Shown: positions 44,181 to 54,086, counted from the stretch's first letter. The stretch is DNA of 64,000 nt from Selenomonas ruminantium subsp. ruminantium ATCC 12561 (GCF_000424065.1 NZ_AUJE01000018.1:1-64000); one strand, 5' to 3'. Numbers and translations: made by a program. Notes: generated from the sequence alone by a model not told the origin.

Positions 44181-44747
44181 ATGAAAAAATTTGTTCAAAT
44201 GTTACTCGTTGTATGCATGGTGGTATTTAGTGCTCAGGTAGCTTTTGCCAATTATGACAATGTAACGATTCAGGAAGGTGCCGATATTACGGCTGTAAAG
44301 CGTATTGCTGTGGCTGCGCCGCTCTATACGCCTGTTGATGATAAGGCTCCGAACAAAGAAATGTTGACGCAGATTGTATCGGATGCCAGCCGCGTATCCC
44401 GTGGCTATGTTATTTCCTATGATGCTGTAGCTGAAGGGATTAAGACGGCTACCAATGTGGACATCAAAGCACTTGACCGCCGTCAGGCTGCTAAGATTTA
44501 CAAGGAAAACGTAGCTAATTATGCCGATGCATATGTAGTGTTGACGGTGGCAAACAATAGTCGTACGACTTTTTTCTTTGATGTGTTCAAAGCTGGTACC
44601 AATGAATTGCTTTATACGTATGAGATTCGCGCAAACAAAAGTGAAGGCGACACGGTAACAACCTTCAACAACCTCAGTGAACAGTTCTACAAACATTTTG
44701 ACCGTTCTGCTGATGAGCAGCTGAAAGGCAATAACAAAAAGAAGTAA
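44181..44747 (+). CDS. Exported hypothetical protein
   Basis: A 188-residue protein with a Sec signal peptide (MKKFVQMLLVVCMVVFSAQVAFA, quoted here as MKKF, hydrophobic core, cleavage after AFA near residue 23). The mature part begins NYDNVTIQEGADITAVKRIAVAAPLY and has a C-terminal basic tail. A Cys at residue 12 lies inside the hydrophobic core and does not make a lipobox. No family is recognised; the fold hints at periplasmic proteins with a GNA1162/DUF799-like look, which is only an impression. GGTGGAGG precedes the ATG. Confidence 0.7.
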   Translation: MKKFVQMLLVVCMVVFSAQVAFANYDNVTIQEGADITAVKRIAVAAPLYTPVDDKAPNKEMLTQIVSDASRVSRGYVISYDAVAEGIKTATNVDIKALDRRQAAKIYKENVANYADAYVVLTVANNSRTTFFFDVFKAGTNELLYTYEIRANKSEGDTVTTFNNLSEQFYKHFDRSADEQLKGNNKKK

Positions 44748-44752
44748 AAATA

Positions 44753-44797
44753 AAGGAGACAGGCTCCCTGTAAAAGGGGGGCTGTCTCCTTTTCTTA
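44753..44797. terminator. Bidirectional terminator between convergent genes
   Basis: AAGGAGACAG and CTGTCTCCTT form a 10-bp stem with A-rich 5' and TTTTCTT 3' flanks. Confidence 0.88.
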
Positions 44798-44802
44798 TCT
44801 GT

Positions 44803-45645
44803 TTATTCAGCAGGCTCAGCCAAATACAACGGTTTGATTTTTGCCGATTCAGCGGTGGTTTCATCAATGTAGCCGTTACGTACCATGGCATCGATTACGA
44901 TAAATTGTCGCTTTTTGGCCAGCATAAAGTCAACATAAGGCGAATAGAGCGATGGGGCATTAGGTGTGCCGGCCAGCATAGCTGCTTCGGGAAGTTTTAA
45001 ATCCTGAGGTCTTTTGTTAAAGTATCCTTCAGCAGCCGGACCGATGCCATAGAAATTGGAACCATAGTAAATGGTGTTGAGGTATAACTCTAATATTTCA
45101 CTTTTGCTGTAATTGGCTTCCATATCGAGTGAGAGCAATAGTTCTTCGGCTTTGCGGCCAAAAGACTGCTCGTGAGAGAGAAAGAGATTTTTGACTAGCT
45201 GCTGGGTGATGGTGCTGGCGCCTTCGGTGACTTCTCCATACTGGAGATTGACAAGTGTTGCTCGCATGATACCTTGCACATCGAAACCATAATGGCTGTA
45301 GAAGCGGTTGTCTTCAACAGCAATTATGGCATTTTGCATATCTTCGGGAATATCACGGAGTTTCACATAATGGTTCCGGTCGATACGGGCATCTACAGCC
45401 CTTTTGATGAAGAGCATACGACTGAGACGGTCGGTGGTGGATATTTTCTTAGGGGGGTCAGTCTGCTGATTAGCAGGCAGAACGGCCTCAAGTTTGGGCA
45501 GAAAATCACCAACGTGCTGCCAGGTGCGAGGGGAGAAAAAGTAAAAACCGCCCGCTAAAAAGAAGGTGATAAAGAAGAGCAGAATCAGAAAAAAGATTAA
45601 TCGGAAAAATTGTCGGTAAATTCGACGTTTTTTATGTTTTTTCAT
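44803..45645 (-). CDS. mtgA: Glycosyltransferase family 51 (monofunctional transglycosylase)
   Basis: Polymerises lipid II glycan strands at the outer face of the inner membrane. The 280-residue product has a basic N-terminus, one membrane helix (about 13-35), and the GT51 domain with catalytic AVEDNRFYSHYGFD, STITQQLVKNLFLS, RKAEELLLSLDME and ILELYLNTIYYG. It has no transpeptidase domain, so it is a monofunctional enzyme or a class A-like remnant of natural length. The mtgA name is by architecture. It is convergent with the exported protein gene. Confidence 0.87.
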   Translation of the reverse strand: MKKHKKRRIYRQFFRLIFFLILLFFITFFLAGGFYFFSPRTWQHVGDFLPKLEAVLPANQQTDPPKKISTTDRLSRMLFIKRAVDARIDRNHYVKLRDIPEDMQNAIIAVEDNRFYSHYGFDVQGIMRATLVNLQYGEVTEGASTITQQLVKNLFLSHEQSFGRKAEELLLSLDMEANYSKSEILELYLNTIYYGSNFYGIGPAAEGYFNKRPQDLKLPEAAMLAGTPNAPSLYSPYVDFMLAKKRQFIVIDAMVRNGYIDETTAESAKIKPLYLAEPAE

Positions 45646-45703
45646 AAATGTACTCCTTAAAAAATTATAATTACATTATAACACGATTTTTTATAAATAG
45701 GGG

Positions 45704-45733
45704 TTGCAATTTTATGCAATATAGATGTATAAT
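45704..45733 (+). promoter_or_regulatory. Promoter of the arginine operon
   Basis: TTGCAA at 45704-45709 and TATAAT at 45728-45733 with an 18-base spacer. The start would be near 45740, about 90 bases before argC, leaving a leader with two TTGAC palindromes. Confidence 0.7.
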
Positions 45734-45758
45734 TATAAATGAAGTTTACAGGATACAG

Positions 45759-45805
45759 TTGACATATCAAAATTGACGGATTAAAAATCCGTGTTGACAG
45801 GTCAA
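45759..45805 (+). promoter_or_regulatory. arg leader with two TTGAC palindromes and a hairpin
   Basis: TTGACATATCAA (45759-45770) and TTGACAGGTCAA (45794-45805) flank a hairpin ACGGATT/AATCCGT (45776-45792). The 12-bp palindrome TTGACNNGTCAA recurs after argH and in the accessory region. Downstream of the promoter, it could be an operator or part of a leader RNA structure. It does not resemble the known ArgR box. Confidence 0.6.
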
Positions 45806-45831
45806 ATTTGTATCGGAGGAGGAATTTCTCT

Positions 45832-46866
45832 ATGAAGGTCAGCGTTATTGGTGCTACCGGTTATGCCGGAGCCGAACTTCTGCGGCTGCTCTATCAGCAT
45901 CCGCAGGCAGAAGTGGTGCATATCACTTCGGAAAGTCATACCGGTGAAAAGATTGCCAGCCTTTATCCGCATCTGCGGGGGCTTTACGATATGGAACTGG
46001 AGTCCATGAAGGATATCGAGCGTATCGGCAAAGACAGCGATTTTGTCTTTATCGGTCTGCCGCATGGTCATGCCATGGAAGTGGGTCGGGCGCTTGCGGG
46101 GATGCCGGTGCGAATCATTGACCTGGGCGCTGACTATCGTTTTAGCGACACAACGGTGTATGAAGCATGGTATCATGTACCGCATACCCATCAGGATGCC
46201 GAACGTGTTTATGGTCTGGCTGAACTTTATCGGGAGCAGATAAAGGGGGCCAAAATCATCGGCAATGCCGGCTGCTTTACCACTGCCAGCATTTTGGCAC
46301 TCGCGCCATTGGCCAAGCAGCATCTTATCGATGTGAATACGATTATCGTCGATGCCAAGTCCGGTGTATCTGGGGCAGGGCGCGGTGCCAAGCAGGCCAA
46401 TCATTTCCCGGAGCTTTACGATAACTTCCGGGCTTACAATGTAGCCAAGCACCGACATACGCCGGAGATTGAGCAGGCACTGGCCGATATTTCGGGGGGA
46501 AAGGTTCTCTTGAACTTCACGCCGCATCTTGTGCCGATGTCGCGGGGGATTCTTTCCACCTGCTATGCCAACCTCAAAGAGGGCGTAACTGCGGATTTGG
46601 TCAGTGCCGCTTTTGCAAAGCTCTATGGCAAGGAATACTTTATCCGTTTATTGGGCGAAGGTGCATATCCTTCCACCAAGGAAGTTCGCGGTTCTAACTT
46701 CTGCGATATCGCCTGGCATGTGGATGAACGAACAGGCCGCGTGATTGTGCTCTCGGCCATTGATAATCTCGTGAAGGGCGCTGCCGGGCAGGCAGTACAG
46801 AATTTCAATATCGCCTGCGGTTTTGAAGAACGTATGGGACTTGATTTCGTCCCCCTTTATCCCTGA
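45832..46866 (+). CDS. argC: N-acetyl-gamma-glutamyl-phosphate reductase
   Basis: NADPH-dependent third step of arginine synthesis. The 344-residue product has the Rossmann start KVSVIGATGYAGAELLRLL, FIGLPHGHAME, and the catalytic cysteine in IGNAGCFTTASILAL, with the substrate region PHLVPMSRGILSTCYA. ATG at 45832 follows GGAGGAGG; the frame starting at 45808 overlaps the leader palindrome. First gene of the operon argC-J-B-D-F-G-H. Confidence 0.97.
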   Translation: MKVSVIGATGYAGAELLRLLYQHPQAEVVHITSESHTGEKIASLYPHLRGLYDMELESMKDIERIGKDSDFVFIGLPHGHAMEVGRALAGMPVRIIDLGADYRFSDTTVYEAWYHVPHTHQDAERVYGLAELYREQIKGAKIIGNAGCFTTASILALAPLAKQHLIDVNTIIVDAKSGVSGAGRGAKQANHFPELYDNFRAYNVAKHRHTPEIEQALADISGGKVLLNFTPHLVPMSRGILSTCYANLKEGVTADLVSAAFAKLYGKEYFIRLLGEGAYPSTKEVRGSNFCDIAWHVDERTGRVIVLSAIDNLVKGAAGQAVQNFNIACGFEERMGLDFVPLYP

Positions 46867-46901
46867 TAAAAAACGAAAAACAACTCTGAGGAGGAAGATA
46901 T

Positions 46902-48113
46902 ATGTTTAGTGATGCACATAAAAAAGCCGGGGTTACTTACCCGCAGGGCTTTCAGGCTGCCGGTGTCAAGGCCGGCATAAAGAAAAGCGGCAATCTCGAT
47001 GTTGCCGTAATCTATACGGAACAGGAAGCGGCCGTGGCCGGTACCTTTACCCAGAATGCGGTAGCATCGGCTCCGGTACGCGCGTCTAAAAAAGTTGTAG
47101 CTACGGGCATGGCACATGCCATCACGGCGAATGCCGGCTGCGCTAATGCCTGCACGGGCGAACAGGGCGAAAAAGATGCGGCGGCTATGCAGGATATCAC
47201 GGCCACGGCTTTGGGCTGCAAGGCGGACGATGTAGTGGTTGCCTCCACCGGCGTTATCGGTGTGAACCTGCCCATGGACAAGATGGAAGATGGTATCAAG
47301 CAGGCGGTTAAGGAACTGTCCACCGAAGGCAGTGAGAACGCCGGCAAGGCCATCATCACCACGGATACCTATTCCAAGTCCTGCGCTACAGAAATTACGC
47401 TCGGCGGTAAGGAAGTACGCTTTGGTGCTATCGCCAAGGGTTCGGGCATGATTCAGCCCAATATGGCCACTATGCTCTGCTTTATCACGACGGATGCGGC
47501 CATTGACAGCAAGCTTCTGCAGAAGGCCCTGTCGGAAATCGTCGAGGTTTCCTTCAATATGATTTCCATTGACGGCGATATGAGCACCAATGATATGGTT
47601 ATCGTACTGGCCAACGGTGCCGCAGGCAATGCGAAAATCACCGAAGAAAATGAGGATTACAAGCTCTTTAAGGCCACGCTGCAGAATATCTGCCAGGAGC
47701 TGTCCAAGAAGATTGCGGCTGACGGTGAAGGCGCTACCAAGTTCCTGACTATTTCCGTAACGGGGGCAAGAAATTTTGCCGAAGCTAAGACCATTGGCAT
47801 GAGCGTTGCCAAGAGTCCGCTCGTAAAGACGGCGTTCTTCGGTGAAGACCCCAACTGGGGCCGCGTAATCTGCGCTGTGGGTTATGCCGGCGTACCGATG
47901 GACCCGAATAAGACTGTCGTGAAGTTCGGTGATATTCCCGTTTATGCCAATGGTGTAGGCGCAGATTATGATGAAGCAGAACTGCGGAAGGTCATGGAGG
48001 CCCATGATATCGTTATCGGTATCGATATGGGTGAAGGCGATGCCAAAGCCGATATTTGGAGCTGTGACTTCTCCTATGAATATGTGAAGATTAACGGGGA
48101 ATACCACACCTAA
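46902..48113 (+). CDS. argJ: Bifunctional glutamate N-acetyltransferase / ornithine acetyltransferase
   Basis: Transfers the acetyl group of N-acetylornithine back to glutamate, closing the acetyl cycle. The 403-residue precursor is cleaved by its own nucleophile threonine in the motif QPNMATMLCF (Thr at about residue 190), preceded by AKGSGMI. TANAGCANACTGEQG and EDPNWGRV are further family marks. The short ArgA-like gene at 26.6 kb could supply the initial acetylglutamate. AGGAGGAAG precedes the ATG. Confidence 0.97.
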   Translation: MFSDAHKKAGVTYPQGFQAAGVKAGIKKSGNLDVAVIYTEQEAAVAGTFTQNAVASAPVRASKKVVATGMAHAITANAGCANACTGEQGEKDAAAMQDITATALGCKADDVVVASTGVIGVNLPMDKMEDGIKQAVKELSTEGSENAGKAIITTDTYSKSCATEITLGGKEVRFGAIAKGSGMIQPNMATMLCFITTDAAIDSKLLQKALSEIVEVSFNMISIDGDMSTNDMVIVLANGAAGNAKITEENEDYKLFKATLQNICQELSKKIAADGEGATKFLTISVTGARNFAEAKTIGMSVAKSPLVKTAFFGEDPNWGRVICAVGYAGVPMDPNKTVVKFGDIPVYANGVGADYDEAELRKVMEAHDIVIGIDMGEGDAKADIWSCDFSYEYVKINGEYHT

Positions 48114-48125
48114 GGAGGCAGGCTG

Positions 48126-49010
48126 ATGTTTACAGCAGAAGATAAAGCCGCCATTTTGGTGGAGGCCCTGCCCTATATCCAGCAGTTCTATGGCAAGACC
48201 ATCGTCATCAAATACGGCGGCAATGCCATGATTAACGATGATCTCAAAGAAAAAGTTATGCAGGATATCGCCCTGATGAAATACGTTGGTATCCGTCCTG
48301 TCATCGTTCATGGCGGCGGTCCGGATATCACGGGCTTCCTCAAAAAGGTCGGCAAGGAATCAGATTTTGTGGCAGGGCTTAGAGTCACCGATGAAGAAAC
48401 CATTGAGATTGCGGAAATGGTGCTCGACGGCAAGGTCAATTCCGAGATTGTCAATCTCCTGAACCGCCGCGGCGTAAGGGCTGTGGGGCTCAGCGGTAAA
48501 GATGCTGGGCTGATCAAAGCCCGCAAGAAACTGGCCACGGTTTACGAAGGCGAGGACACCAAAAAGGTGGATATCGGCTATGTCGGCGAAGTGGAGCAGG
48601 TGGACACAGGTATTCTCGAAGACCTGCTGCAACAGGGCTATGTGCCCATTATCGCGCCCATTGGTGTAGGCGATAACGGCGAGAGCTACAATATCAACGC
48701 CGATTATGTGGCGGCAGAGATTGCCGGTGCCTTGCAGGCAGAAAAACTGCTGCTTTTGACGGATATCGAGGGGATTTACAAGGACTTCAATGACAAGTCA
48801 AGTTTCATCTCCACCTTGCATCTGCCCGAGGCCAGGCAGTACATCAAAGAAGGCATTATCGCTGGCGGCATGATTCCCAAAGTGGAAGCCTGCCTGACGG
48901 CTTTGGAGCAGGGCGCAGGCAAGACCCATATCATTGACGGGCGGCTCGCACACTCCATTATCTTGGAAATCTTTACCTCCCGGGGCATTGGCACCCAGGT
49001 GGTGCGGTAA
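48126..49010 (+). CDS. argB: Acetylglutamate kinase
   Basis: Second step of arginine synthesis, phosphorylating N-acetylglutamate. The 294-residue amino-acid kinase has VIKYGGNAMIND near the N-terminus, PVIVHGGGPDI, LRVTDEETIEIAEMVL, NADYVAAEIAGAL and LLLTDIEGIY, then GGMIPKVEACL. An N-terminal helix of about 25 residues before the kinase core, as in arginine-inhibited hexameric enzymes, suggests feedback inhibition; this is inference. AAGGAGG precedes the ATG. Confidence 0.97.
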   Translation: MFTAEDKAAILVEALPYIQQFYGKTIVIKYGGNAMINDDLKEKVMQDIALMKYVGIRPVIVHGGGPDITGFLKKVGKESDFVAGLRVTDEETIEIAEMVLDGKVNSEIVNLLNRRGVRAVGLSGKDAGLIKARKKLATVYEGEDTKKVDIGYVGEVEQVDTGILEDLLQQGYVPIIAPIGVGDNGESYNINADYVAAEIAGALQAEKLLLLTDIEGIYKDFNDKSSFISTLHLPEARQYIKEGIIAGGMIPKVEACLTALEQGAGKTHIIDGRLAHSIILEIFTSRGIGTQVVR

Positions 49011-49167
49011 GGAACTGTGCAGAAATAAATCTGTCAATAGAGCGCAGAACAAATTTTCATAGGCTAGGCGGAGGAGGGAGTCATAGCGGGGGCTATGGCG
49101 ACCGACGACAACAACGCCTATGGAAATTTGGGCAAGCTATATGACTGATTTATTTTGTAACAGTTCC
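49011..49167. repeat. Nested palindrome between argB and argD
   Basis: Almost the whole spacer is one three-tier inverted repeat. Outer arms: GGAACTGT...AAATAAATC.GTCA (49011-49036) with its imperfect complement ending ACAGTTCC (49160-49167). Middle arms: CAAATTTTCATAGG with its near complement CCTATGGAAATTTG. Inner hairpin: CATAGC-GGGG-GCTATG (about 49082-49097). It starts immediately after the argB stop, and the argD RBS follows. No flanking duplication is visible. It may be a structured RNA element in the operon mRNA or a MITE-like insertion. Confidence 0.85.
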
Positions 49168-49181
49168 GAAGGGGGCACAAT

Positions 49182-50384
49182 ATGCAGGAACAGGAAATTT
49201 TTGCGGAGGACCAGCAAAGCTATCTGCCGGTTTTTAACCGCTATAAAATCGTCCTTGACCACGGCGAAGGCGCCGAGGTTTGGGATATAAACGGCAAGAA
49301 ATATCTGGATTTCTTGGGTGGCATTGCGGTAAATGTACTGGGGCATAACAACAAGGCCTTGGTACAGGCGGTGACGGAGCAGGCAGGAAAACTCATTCAC
49401 TGCTCCAATCTCTACTACACCAAGCCACAGGCTGATGCGGCGGCCAAACTGGTCAAGCTCAGCGGTCTGGATAAGGCATTCTTCGCCAACTCCGGCGCGG
49501 AAGCCAATGAAGGGGCCATCAAGATTGCCCGCAAGTATGGATACAGCATCAATCCCGAAAAGACGGAAATCATATCCGCCTGGGACAGCTTCCATGGCCG
49601 TACATTGGCTACGCTGACGGCTACGGGACAGACGCATTACCATGAAGGTTTGGGGCCATTGCCCGCAGGTTTCACCTATGTGCATTACAACGATATCGCC
49701 GAACTGGAAAGCAAAATCAGCGACAAGACGGCGGCGGTGATGCTCGAAACCATTCAGGGTGAGGGCGGTGTCCATACACCGGATGGCGATTACCTCAAAC
49801 AGGTTAGAGACCTTTGCGATAAGCATGGTGCCCTGCTGATTCTCGATGAAATACAGGCAGGTATCGGCCGCAGCGGCAAGTTCTTCGCCTATGAGAATTA
49901 CGGCATCAAACCGGATATCGTAACACTGGCCAAAGGTTTGGCGGGCGGTGTGCCCATCGGCGCCTTTATCGTCACCGACAAGGTAGCGGCAGCCTTTAAG
50001 CCTGGCGACCATGGCACGACCTTTGGCGGCAATCCGCTGGCCTGTGCGGCAGCCAATGTGGTACTCGATACGGTACCAAAAGATGAATTTTTGAAAAATA
50101 TTCAGGCTGTAGGCAAATATTTTAAGGATAAATTGCAGGAATTAGCGAAAAAATATCCAAAATTTATTGTAGATGTGCGTGGTGAGGGTCTGATTCTCGG
50201 CGCTGAACTTGCCGGTGCCGAACATGGCCGGGATATCGTCAATGACTGTCTGGCCAAGGGGCTGATTATCAACTGCACGGCGGGCAAGGTATTGCGCTTT
50301 ATCCCGCCGCTCATCATCACCACAGCACAGATTGATGAAGCATTTGCCGTAATGGACGAAGTTATCGGCAAATACGCCGAATAA
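49182..50384 (+). CDS. argD: Acetylornithine aminotransferase
   Basis: PLP-dependent fourth step, converting N-acetylglutamate semialdehyde to N-acetylornithine. The 400-residue product shows FFANSGAEANEGAIKIAR (PLP phosphate), FHGRTLATLTATGQ, LLILDEIQAGIGRSGKFFA and the Schiff-base lysine in TLAKGLAGGVPIGAF at about residue 251. GAAGGGGG precedes the ATG. The unusual palindromic spacer separates it from argB, and argF follows 11 bases downstream. Confidence 0.96.
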   Translation: MQEQEIFAEDQQSYLPVFNRYKIVLDHGEGAEVWDINGKKYLDFLGGIAVNVLGHNNKALVQAVTEQAGKLIHCSNLYYTKPQADAAAKLVKLSGLDKAFFANSGAEANEGAIKIARKYGYSINPEKTEIISAWDSFHGRTLATLTATGQTHYHEGLGPLPAGFTYVHYNDIAELESKISDKTAAVMLETIQGEGGVHTPDGDYLKQVRDLCDKHGALLILDEIQAGIGRSGKFFAYENYGIKPDIVTLAKGLAGGVPIGAFIVTDKVAAAFKPGDHGTTFGGNPLACAAANVVLDTVPKDEFLKNIQAVGKYFKDKLQELAKKYPKFIVDVRGEGLILGAELAGAEHGRDIVNDCLAKGLIINCTAGKVLRFIPPLIITTAQIDEAFAVMDEVIGKYAE

Positions 50385-50395
50385 GGGGGCTTTGG

Positions 50396-51325
50396 ATGTT
50401 AAAAGGACGCGATATGTTGTCCATCCACGATTTATCCGTGGATGAAGTACAGGAGATTCTGGCACTGGCCCATGAACTCAAGGCCAAGCAGAAGGCGGGA
50501 ATCGAACATCATCTCTTAAAGGGCAAGACCCTGGGCATGATTTTTGAAAAGTCTTCCACGCGAACCAGAGTTTCGTTTGAAGTTGGCATGTACCAGCTCG
50601 GCGGGCAGGCGCTGTTCCTCTCGAACCGCGATTTGCAGCTGGGCCGCGGCGAACCCATTAAGGATACGGCACGCGTGCTGTCCCGTTATCTGGATGGCAT
50701 TATGATTCGTACCTACGGCCATGACCGCGTGGAGGAACTGGCCAAATACGCCGATATTCCGGTTATCAATGCGCTGACGGATTTGCTCCATCCCTGTCAG
50801 GTGCTCACTGACCTCTTAACCATTCAGGAGCATAAGGGCAAGAACCTCAAGGGCCTCAAAATGGCTTATGTGGGCGACGGCAACAATATGACCAACTCCT
50901 ACATGTATGGCTGTGCCAAGGCCGGTATGACCTTTGTGGCTGCTACACCGGCAGATTATAAGCCGGATGCCACGGTGACCAAGCAGGCAAAAGAAGATGC
51001 CAAACTCACGGGCGCCAGCATTGAGCTCGTAACCGACCCGGTAGAAGCGGTCAAGGGCGCTGATATCGTGGTTACGGATACCTGGGCCAGCATGGGACAG
51101 GAAGATGAACACGATGCGCGCAAGAAAATCTTCGCTCCCTATCAGGTCAACAAGGAACTTATGGCTCATGCGGACAAGCGGGCTATCGTAATGCACTGCC
51201 TGCCGGCTTACCGCGGTGAAGAAATCACCGAGGAAGTCTTAGAGGCCAATGCCCATGTGATTTTTGATGAAGCAGAAAACCGCCTCCATACCCAAAAGGC
51301 CATTATGGCGCTGACAATGGGTTAA
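50396..51325 (+). CDS. argF: Ornithine carbamoyltransferase
   Basis: Forms citrulline from ornithine and carbamoyl phosphate. The 309-residue product has the carbamoyl-phosphate motif SSTRTRVSFE (about residues 53-62), HPCQVLTDLLTI, TDTWASMGQE for ornithine, and HCLPAYRGEEI with the active-site cysteine. Anabolic role is inferred from its place in the arginine operon. Confidence 0.97.
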   Translation: MLKGRDMLSIHDLSVDEVQEILALAHELKAKQKAGIEHHLLKGKTLGMIFEKSSTRTRVSFEVGMYQLGGQALFLSNRDLQLGRGEPIKDTARVLSRYLDGIMIRTYGHDRVEELAKYADIPVINALTDLLHPCQVLTDLLTIQEHKGKNLKGLKMAYVGDGNNMTNSYMYGCAKAGMTFVAATPADYKPDATVTKQAKEDAKLTGASIELVTDPVEAVKGADIVVTDTWASMGQEDEHDARKKIFAPYQVNKELMAHADKRAIVMHCLPAYRGEEITEEVLEANAHVIFDEAENRLHTQKAIMALTMG

Positions 51326-51363
51326 GGCGAGTATAGATTTAGAAGTGGAAAGGAAGTTCTATT

Positions 51364-52578
51364 ATGGCTAAACAGATTAAAAAAGTAGTTCTGGCTTACT
51401 CCGGTGGTCTCGATACATCCGTTATTATTCCCTGGCTCAAGGAAAATTATGATGGCTGCGAAGTTATCGCCTGCTGCGCTGATGTAGGGCAGGGCGATGA
51501 ACTGGATGCCGTGCATGACAAAGCGCTGAAATCCGGTGCTTCCAAGGTATATATCGCTGACCTCAAGGAAGAATTCCTCAAGGAATATGTATGGCCGACG
51601 CTCAAAGCCGGTGCTGTTTACGAAGATAAGTACCTGCTCGGTACGTCCTTTGCCCGTCCGATTATTGCCAAGAAGCTGGTGGAAATCGCTAAGCAGGAAG
51701 GCGCGGATGCTATTGCTCACGGCGCTACCGGCAAGGGCAATGACCAGGTGCGTTTTGAGCTGACCGTTAAGGCTCTGGCTCCGAACATCACGCTGATTGC
51801 TCCGTGGCGTGAATGGGACCTCGATTCCCGTTCTGCCGAAATCGAATATGCCAAGAAGCATGATATCCCCATTGCTACGGATAACAAGACCTATTCCATG
51901 GATAGAAACATCTGGCATCTGTCCCATGAAGGTGCTGACCTTGAAGACCCGGCCAATGAACCGAAAGACAGCATGTTCCTGATTTCCAAGGCTCCGCAGG
52001 ATGCTCCGGACGAACCGGAATATGTGACCATTGACTTTGAAAAGGGCGAACCGGTTGCTGTTAACGGCAAGAAACTCGGCGCTGTAGAACTGCTGACCGA
52101 ACTCAACGAAATCGGTGCGCGCAATGGTGTGGGCATCGTGGATATCTGCGAAAACCGTCTGGTGGGCATGAAGTCCCGTGGCGTGTATGAGAATCCGGGC
52201 GGAGCACTGCTCTATTATGCACATCGTGAACTGGAATATCTCTGCCTTGACCGCAGCACCTACCATTACAAACAGCAGGTTGGCATCCGCTATGCTGAAC
52301 TCGTCTATGATGGCATGTGGTTCTGCCAGCTGCGTGAAGCACTGGATGCTTTCGTAAACAGCACACAGCAGACGGTTACCGGTCAGGTTAAGCTCAAACT
52401 CTACAAGGGCAATATCATTTCCGCTGGTTCCACGTCTCCGTATTCCCTCTACAGCCAGGAATTTGTAACCTTCGAACATGATGATGTGTACAATCAGGCT
52501 GATGCTACGGGCTTTATCAACCTGTTCGGCCTGCCGCTTAAAGTTCGTGCCCTGATGCAGGAGAAGACGGGTAAATGA
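51364..52578 (+). CDS. argG: Argininosuccinate synthase
   Basis: ATP-dependent condensation of citrulline and aspartate. The 404-residue product has the N-type PP-loop [18 protein letters not shown] near the start, [15 protein letters not shown], and [14 protein letters not shown]. It follows argF after 38 bases, and its TGA overlaps the ATG of argH. Confidence 0.97.
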   Translation: MAKQIKKVVLAYSGGLDTSVIIPWLKENYDGCEVIACCADVGQGDELDAVHDKALKSGASKVYIADLKEEFLKEYVWPTLKAGAVYEDKYLLGTSFARPIIAKKLVEIAKQEGADAIAHGATGKGNDQVRFELTVKALAPNITLIAPWREWDLDSRSAEIEYAKKHDIPIATDNKTYSMDRNIWHLSHEGADLEDPANEPKDSMFLISKAPQDAPDEPEYVTIDFEKGEPVAVNGKKLGAVELLTELNEIGARNGVGIVDICENRLVGMKSRGVYENPGGALLYYAHRELEYLCLDRSTYHYKQQVGIRYAELVYDGMWFCQLREALDAFVNSTQQTVTGQVKLKLYKGNIISAGSTSPYSLYSQEFVTFEHDDVYNQADATGFINLFGLPLKVRALMQEKTGK

Positions 52579-53993
52579 GTGAGGCCATGTGGGGAGGTCG
52601 TTTCACCAAGACCGTAGATGAAATGGTCAACGAATTCCAGGCCTCCATAAACTTTGACAAACGCATGTATCACGAAGATATTGCCGGTTCCATTGCCCAT
52701 GCCATCATGCTGGCCAAATGCGGCATTATCTCCGATGATGACTGCGGTGCCATTCTGCAGGGCTTAAAGGATATCGAAGCGCAGATTGAAGCCGGGGAGT
52801 TTGACTTCTCGGTGGATTTGGAAGATATCCACATGAATATCGAAAAGCGGCTGACCGAGGCCATTGGCGAAGCTGGCGGGCGGCTCCATACCGCCCGCAG
52901 CCGCAATGACCAGGTGGCACTCGATACTCACATGTACATCCGCCGGGAAGTGGTGGCCGTGCAGAAAGAAATCATCAATTTGCAGGAAGCCCTGCTCGAA
53001 ACAGCGAAGAAAAATCAGGATGTGATTATGCCTGGTTACACGCATCTGCAGCGGGCACAGCCGATTCTCTTTGCGCATCACCTGATGGCTTACTTCGGTA
53101 TGCTTTCCCGTGATTATGCCCGGTTCAGCGGCGTCTACCAGCGGGCGGATATCATGCCGTTAGGCGCTGGCGCGCTTGCCGGAACCACCTTCCCGATTGA
53201 CCGGGAACTTGTGGCCAAGCAGCTGAACTTCGAGCAGATTTACAGCAATAGTTTGGATGCGGTCAGCGACCGTGACTACATCATGGAATTTCTGTCGGCA
53301 GCCAGCATTTTGATGGTACATCTTTCCCGCTTGTCGGAAGAAACCATCCTCTGGTGCAGCCGTGAGTTCTCCTTTGTGGAACTTGATGATGCCCATTGCA
53401 CGGGCTCGTCCATGATGCCGCAGAAGAAGAATCCGGATGTTTCCGAACTCGTGCGCGGCAAGACGGGCCGGGTAATCGGCCACCTGATGGCTATGCTGAC
53501 CACGGTCAAAGGTTTGCCGTTGGCCTATAACAAGGATTTGCAAGAGGATAAGGAAGGTATCTTTGACTCTATCGACACGGTGAAATTCAGCCTGGGTGTC
53601 TATGCCCAGCTTATCCGTGGCATGAAGGTCAAGAAAGATGTTATGCGCAAGGCGGTGGAGGAGGACTTCTCCAATGCAACCGACCTGGCCGACTACCTGG
53701 TAAAGAAGGGCATGCCCTTCCGTCAGGCACATGCGGTATCCGGTACGGCCGTGCACAAATGCATTGCCGAGGGCAAATATCTTGCCGATATGACCCTGCC
53801 GGAATTGCAGGAACTCTCGCCGCTCTTTGAGGCCGACATCGCCGAGGCTTTGAAGCCGGAAACCTGCGTCAACCAGCGCATTTCCTTGGGCGGTACGTCA
53901 ACAGAGCAGGTCAAACTGCAGCTGACCGCCGCACAGGAACTTATCGACGCTGAAAAAAAGACCAATACGACATTGACGAGTCAACAAATCTGA
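52575..53993 (+). CDS. argH: Argininosuccinate lyase
   Basis: Last step, releasing arginine and fumarate. The 472-residue product has [46 protein letters not shown] and the fumarase-superfamily signature [12 protein letters not shown] (about 277-288). ATGA overlap with argG. Oddly, the last codons run into the first two copies of the TTGAC palindrome cluster, giving the tail [10 protein letters not shown], which may be a recent extension of the C-terminus. Confidence 0.97.
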   Translation: MSEAMWGGRFTKTVDEMVNEFQASINFDKRMYHEDIAGSIAHAIMLAKCGIISDDDCGAILQGLKDIEAQIEAGEFDFSVDLEDIHMNIEKRLTEAIGEAGGRLHTARSRNDQVALDTHMYIRREVVAVQKEIINLQEALLETAKKNQDVIMPGYTHLQRAQPILFAHHLMAYFGMLSRDYARFSGVYQRADIMPLGAGALAGTTFPIDRELVAKQLNFEQIYSNSLDAVSDRDYIMEFLSAASILMVHLSRLSEETILWCSREFSFVELDDAHCTGSSMMPQKKNPDVSELVRGKTGRVIGHLMAMLTTVKGLPLAYNKDLQEDKEGIFDSIDTVKFSLGVYAQLIRGMKVKKDVMRKAVEEDFSNATDLADYLVKKGMPFRQAHAVSGTAVHKCIAEGKYLADMTLPELQELSPLFEADIAEALKPETCVNQRISLGGTSTEQVKLQLTAAQELIDAEKKTNTTLTSQQI

Positions 53994-54033
53994 CATGTCA
54001 ACATAAATTTGACAAGTCAAATTGACTTGTCAA
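53973..54033. repeat. Cluster of four TTGAC palindromes at the argH end
   Basis: TTGACGAGTCAA (53973-53984), CTGACATGTCAA (53990-54001), TTGACAAGTCAA (54009-54020) and TTGACTTGTCAA (54022-54033). The first two overlap the end of argH. The arms are constant (TTGAC/GTCAA) while the central two bases vary, as expected of protein-binding palindromes. Confidence 0.85.
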
Positions 54034-54041
54034 ACATAACG

Positions 54042-54086
54042 AAACAGCCTTGCAGAAGAAAGATTTTCTGTAAGGCTGTTTTTCGG
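54042..54086. terminator. Terminator of the arginine operon
   Basis: AAACAGCCTT.CAGAA pairs with TTCTG.AAGGCTGTTT (one bulge on each side), followed by TTTTTC. It lies directly after the palindrome cluster. Confidence 0.85.

Noticed and set aside
45734-45831. ArgR (arginine repressor) operator in the arg leader
   Set aside because: No TGNATANNNNNNTATNCA-like box is visible; the palindromes present have a different sequence.
53973-54033. TTGAC repeats as a CRISPR array
   Set aside because: The units are 12-bp palindromes with irregular spacing of 1 to 7 bases and no spacer-sized inserts.
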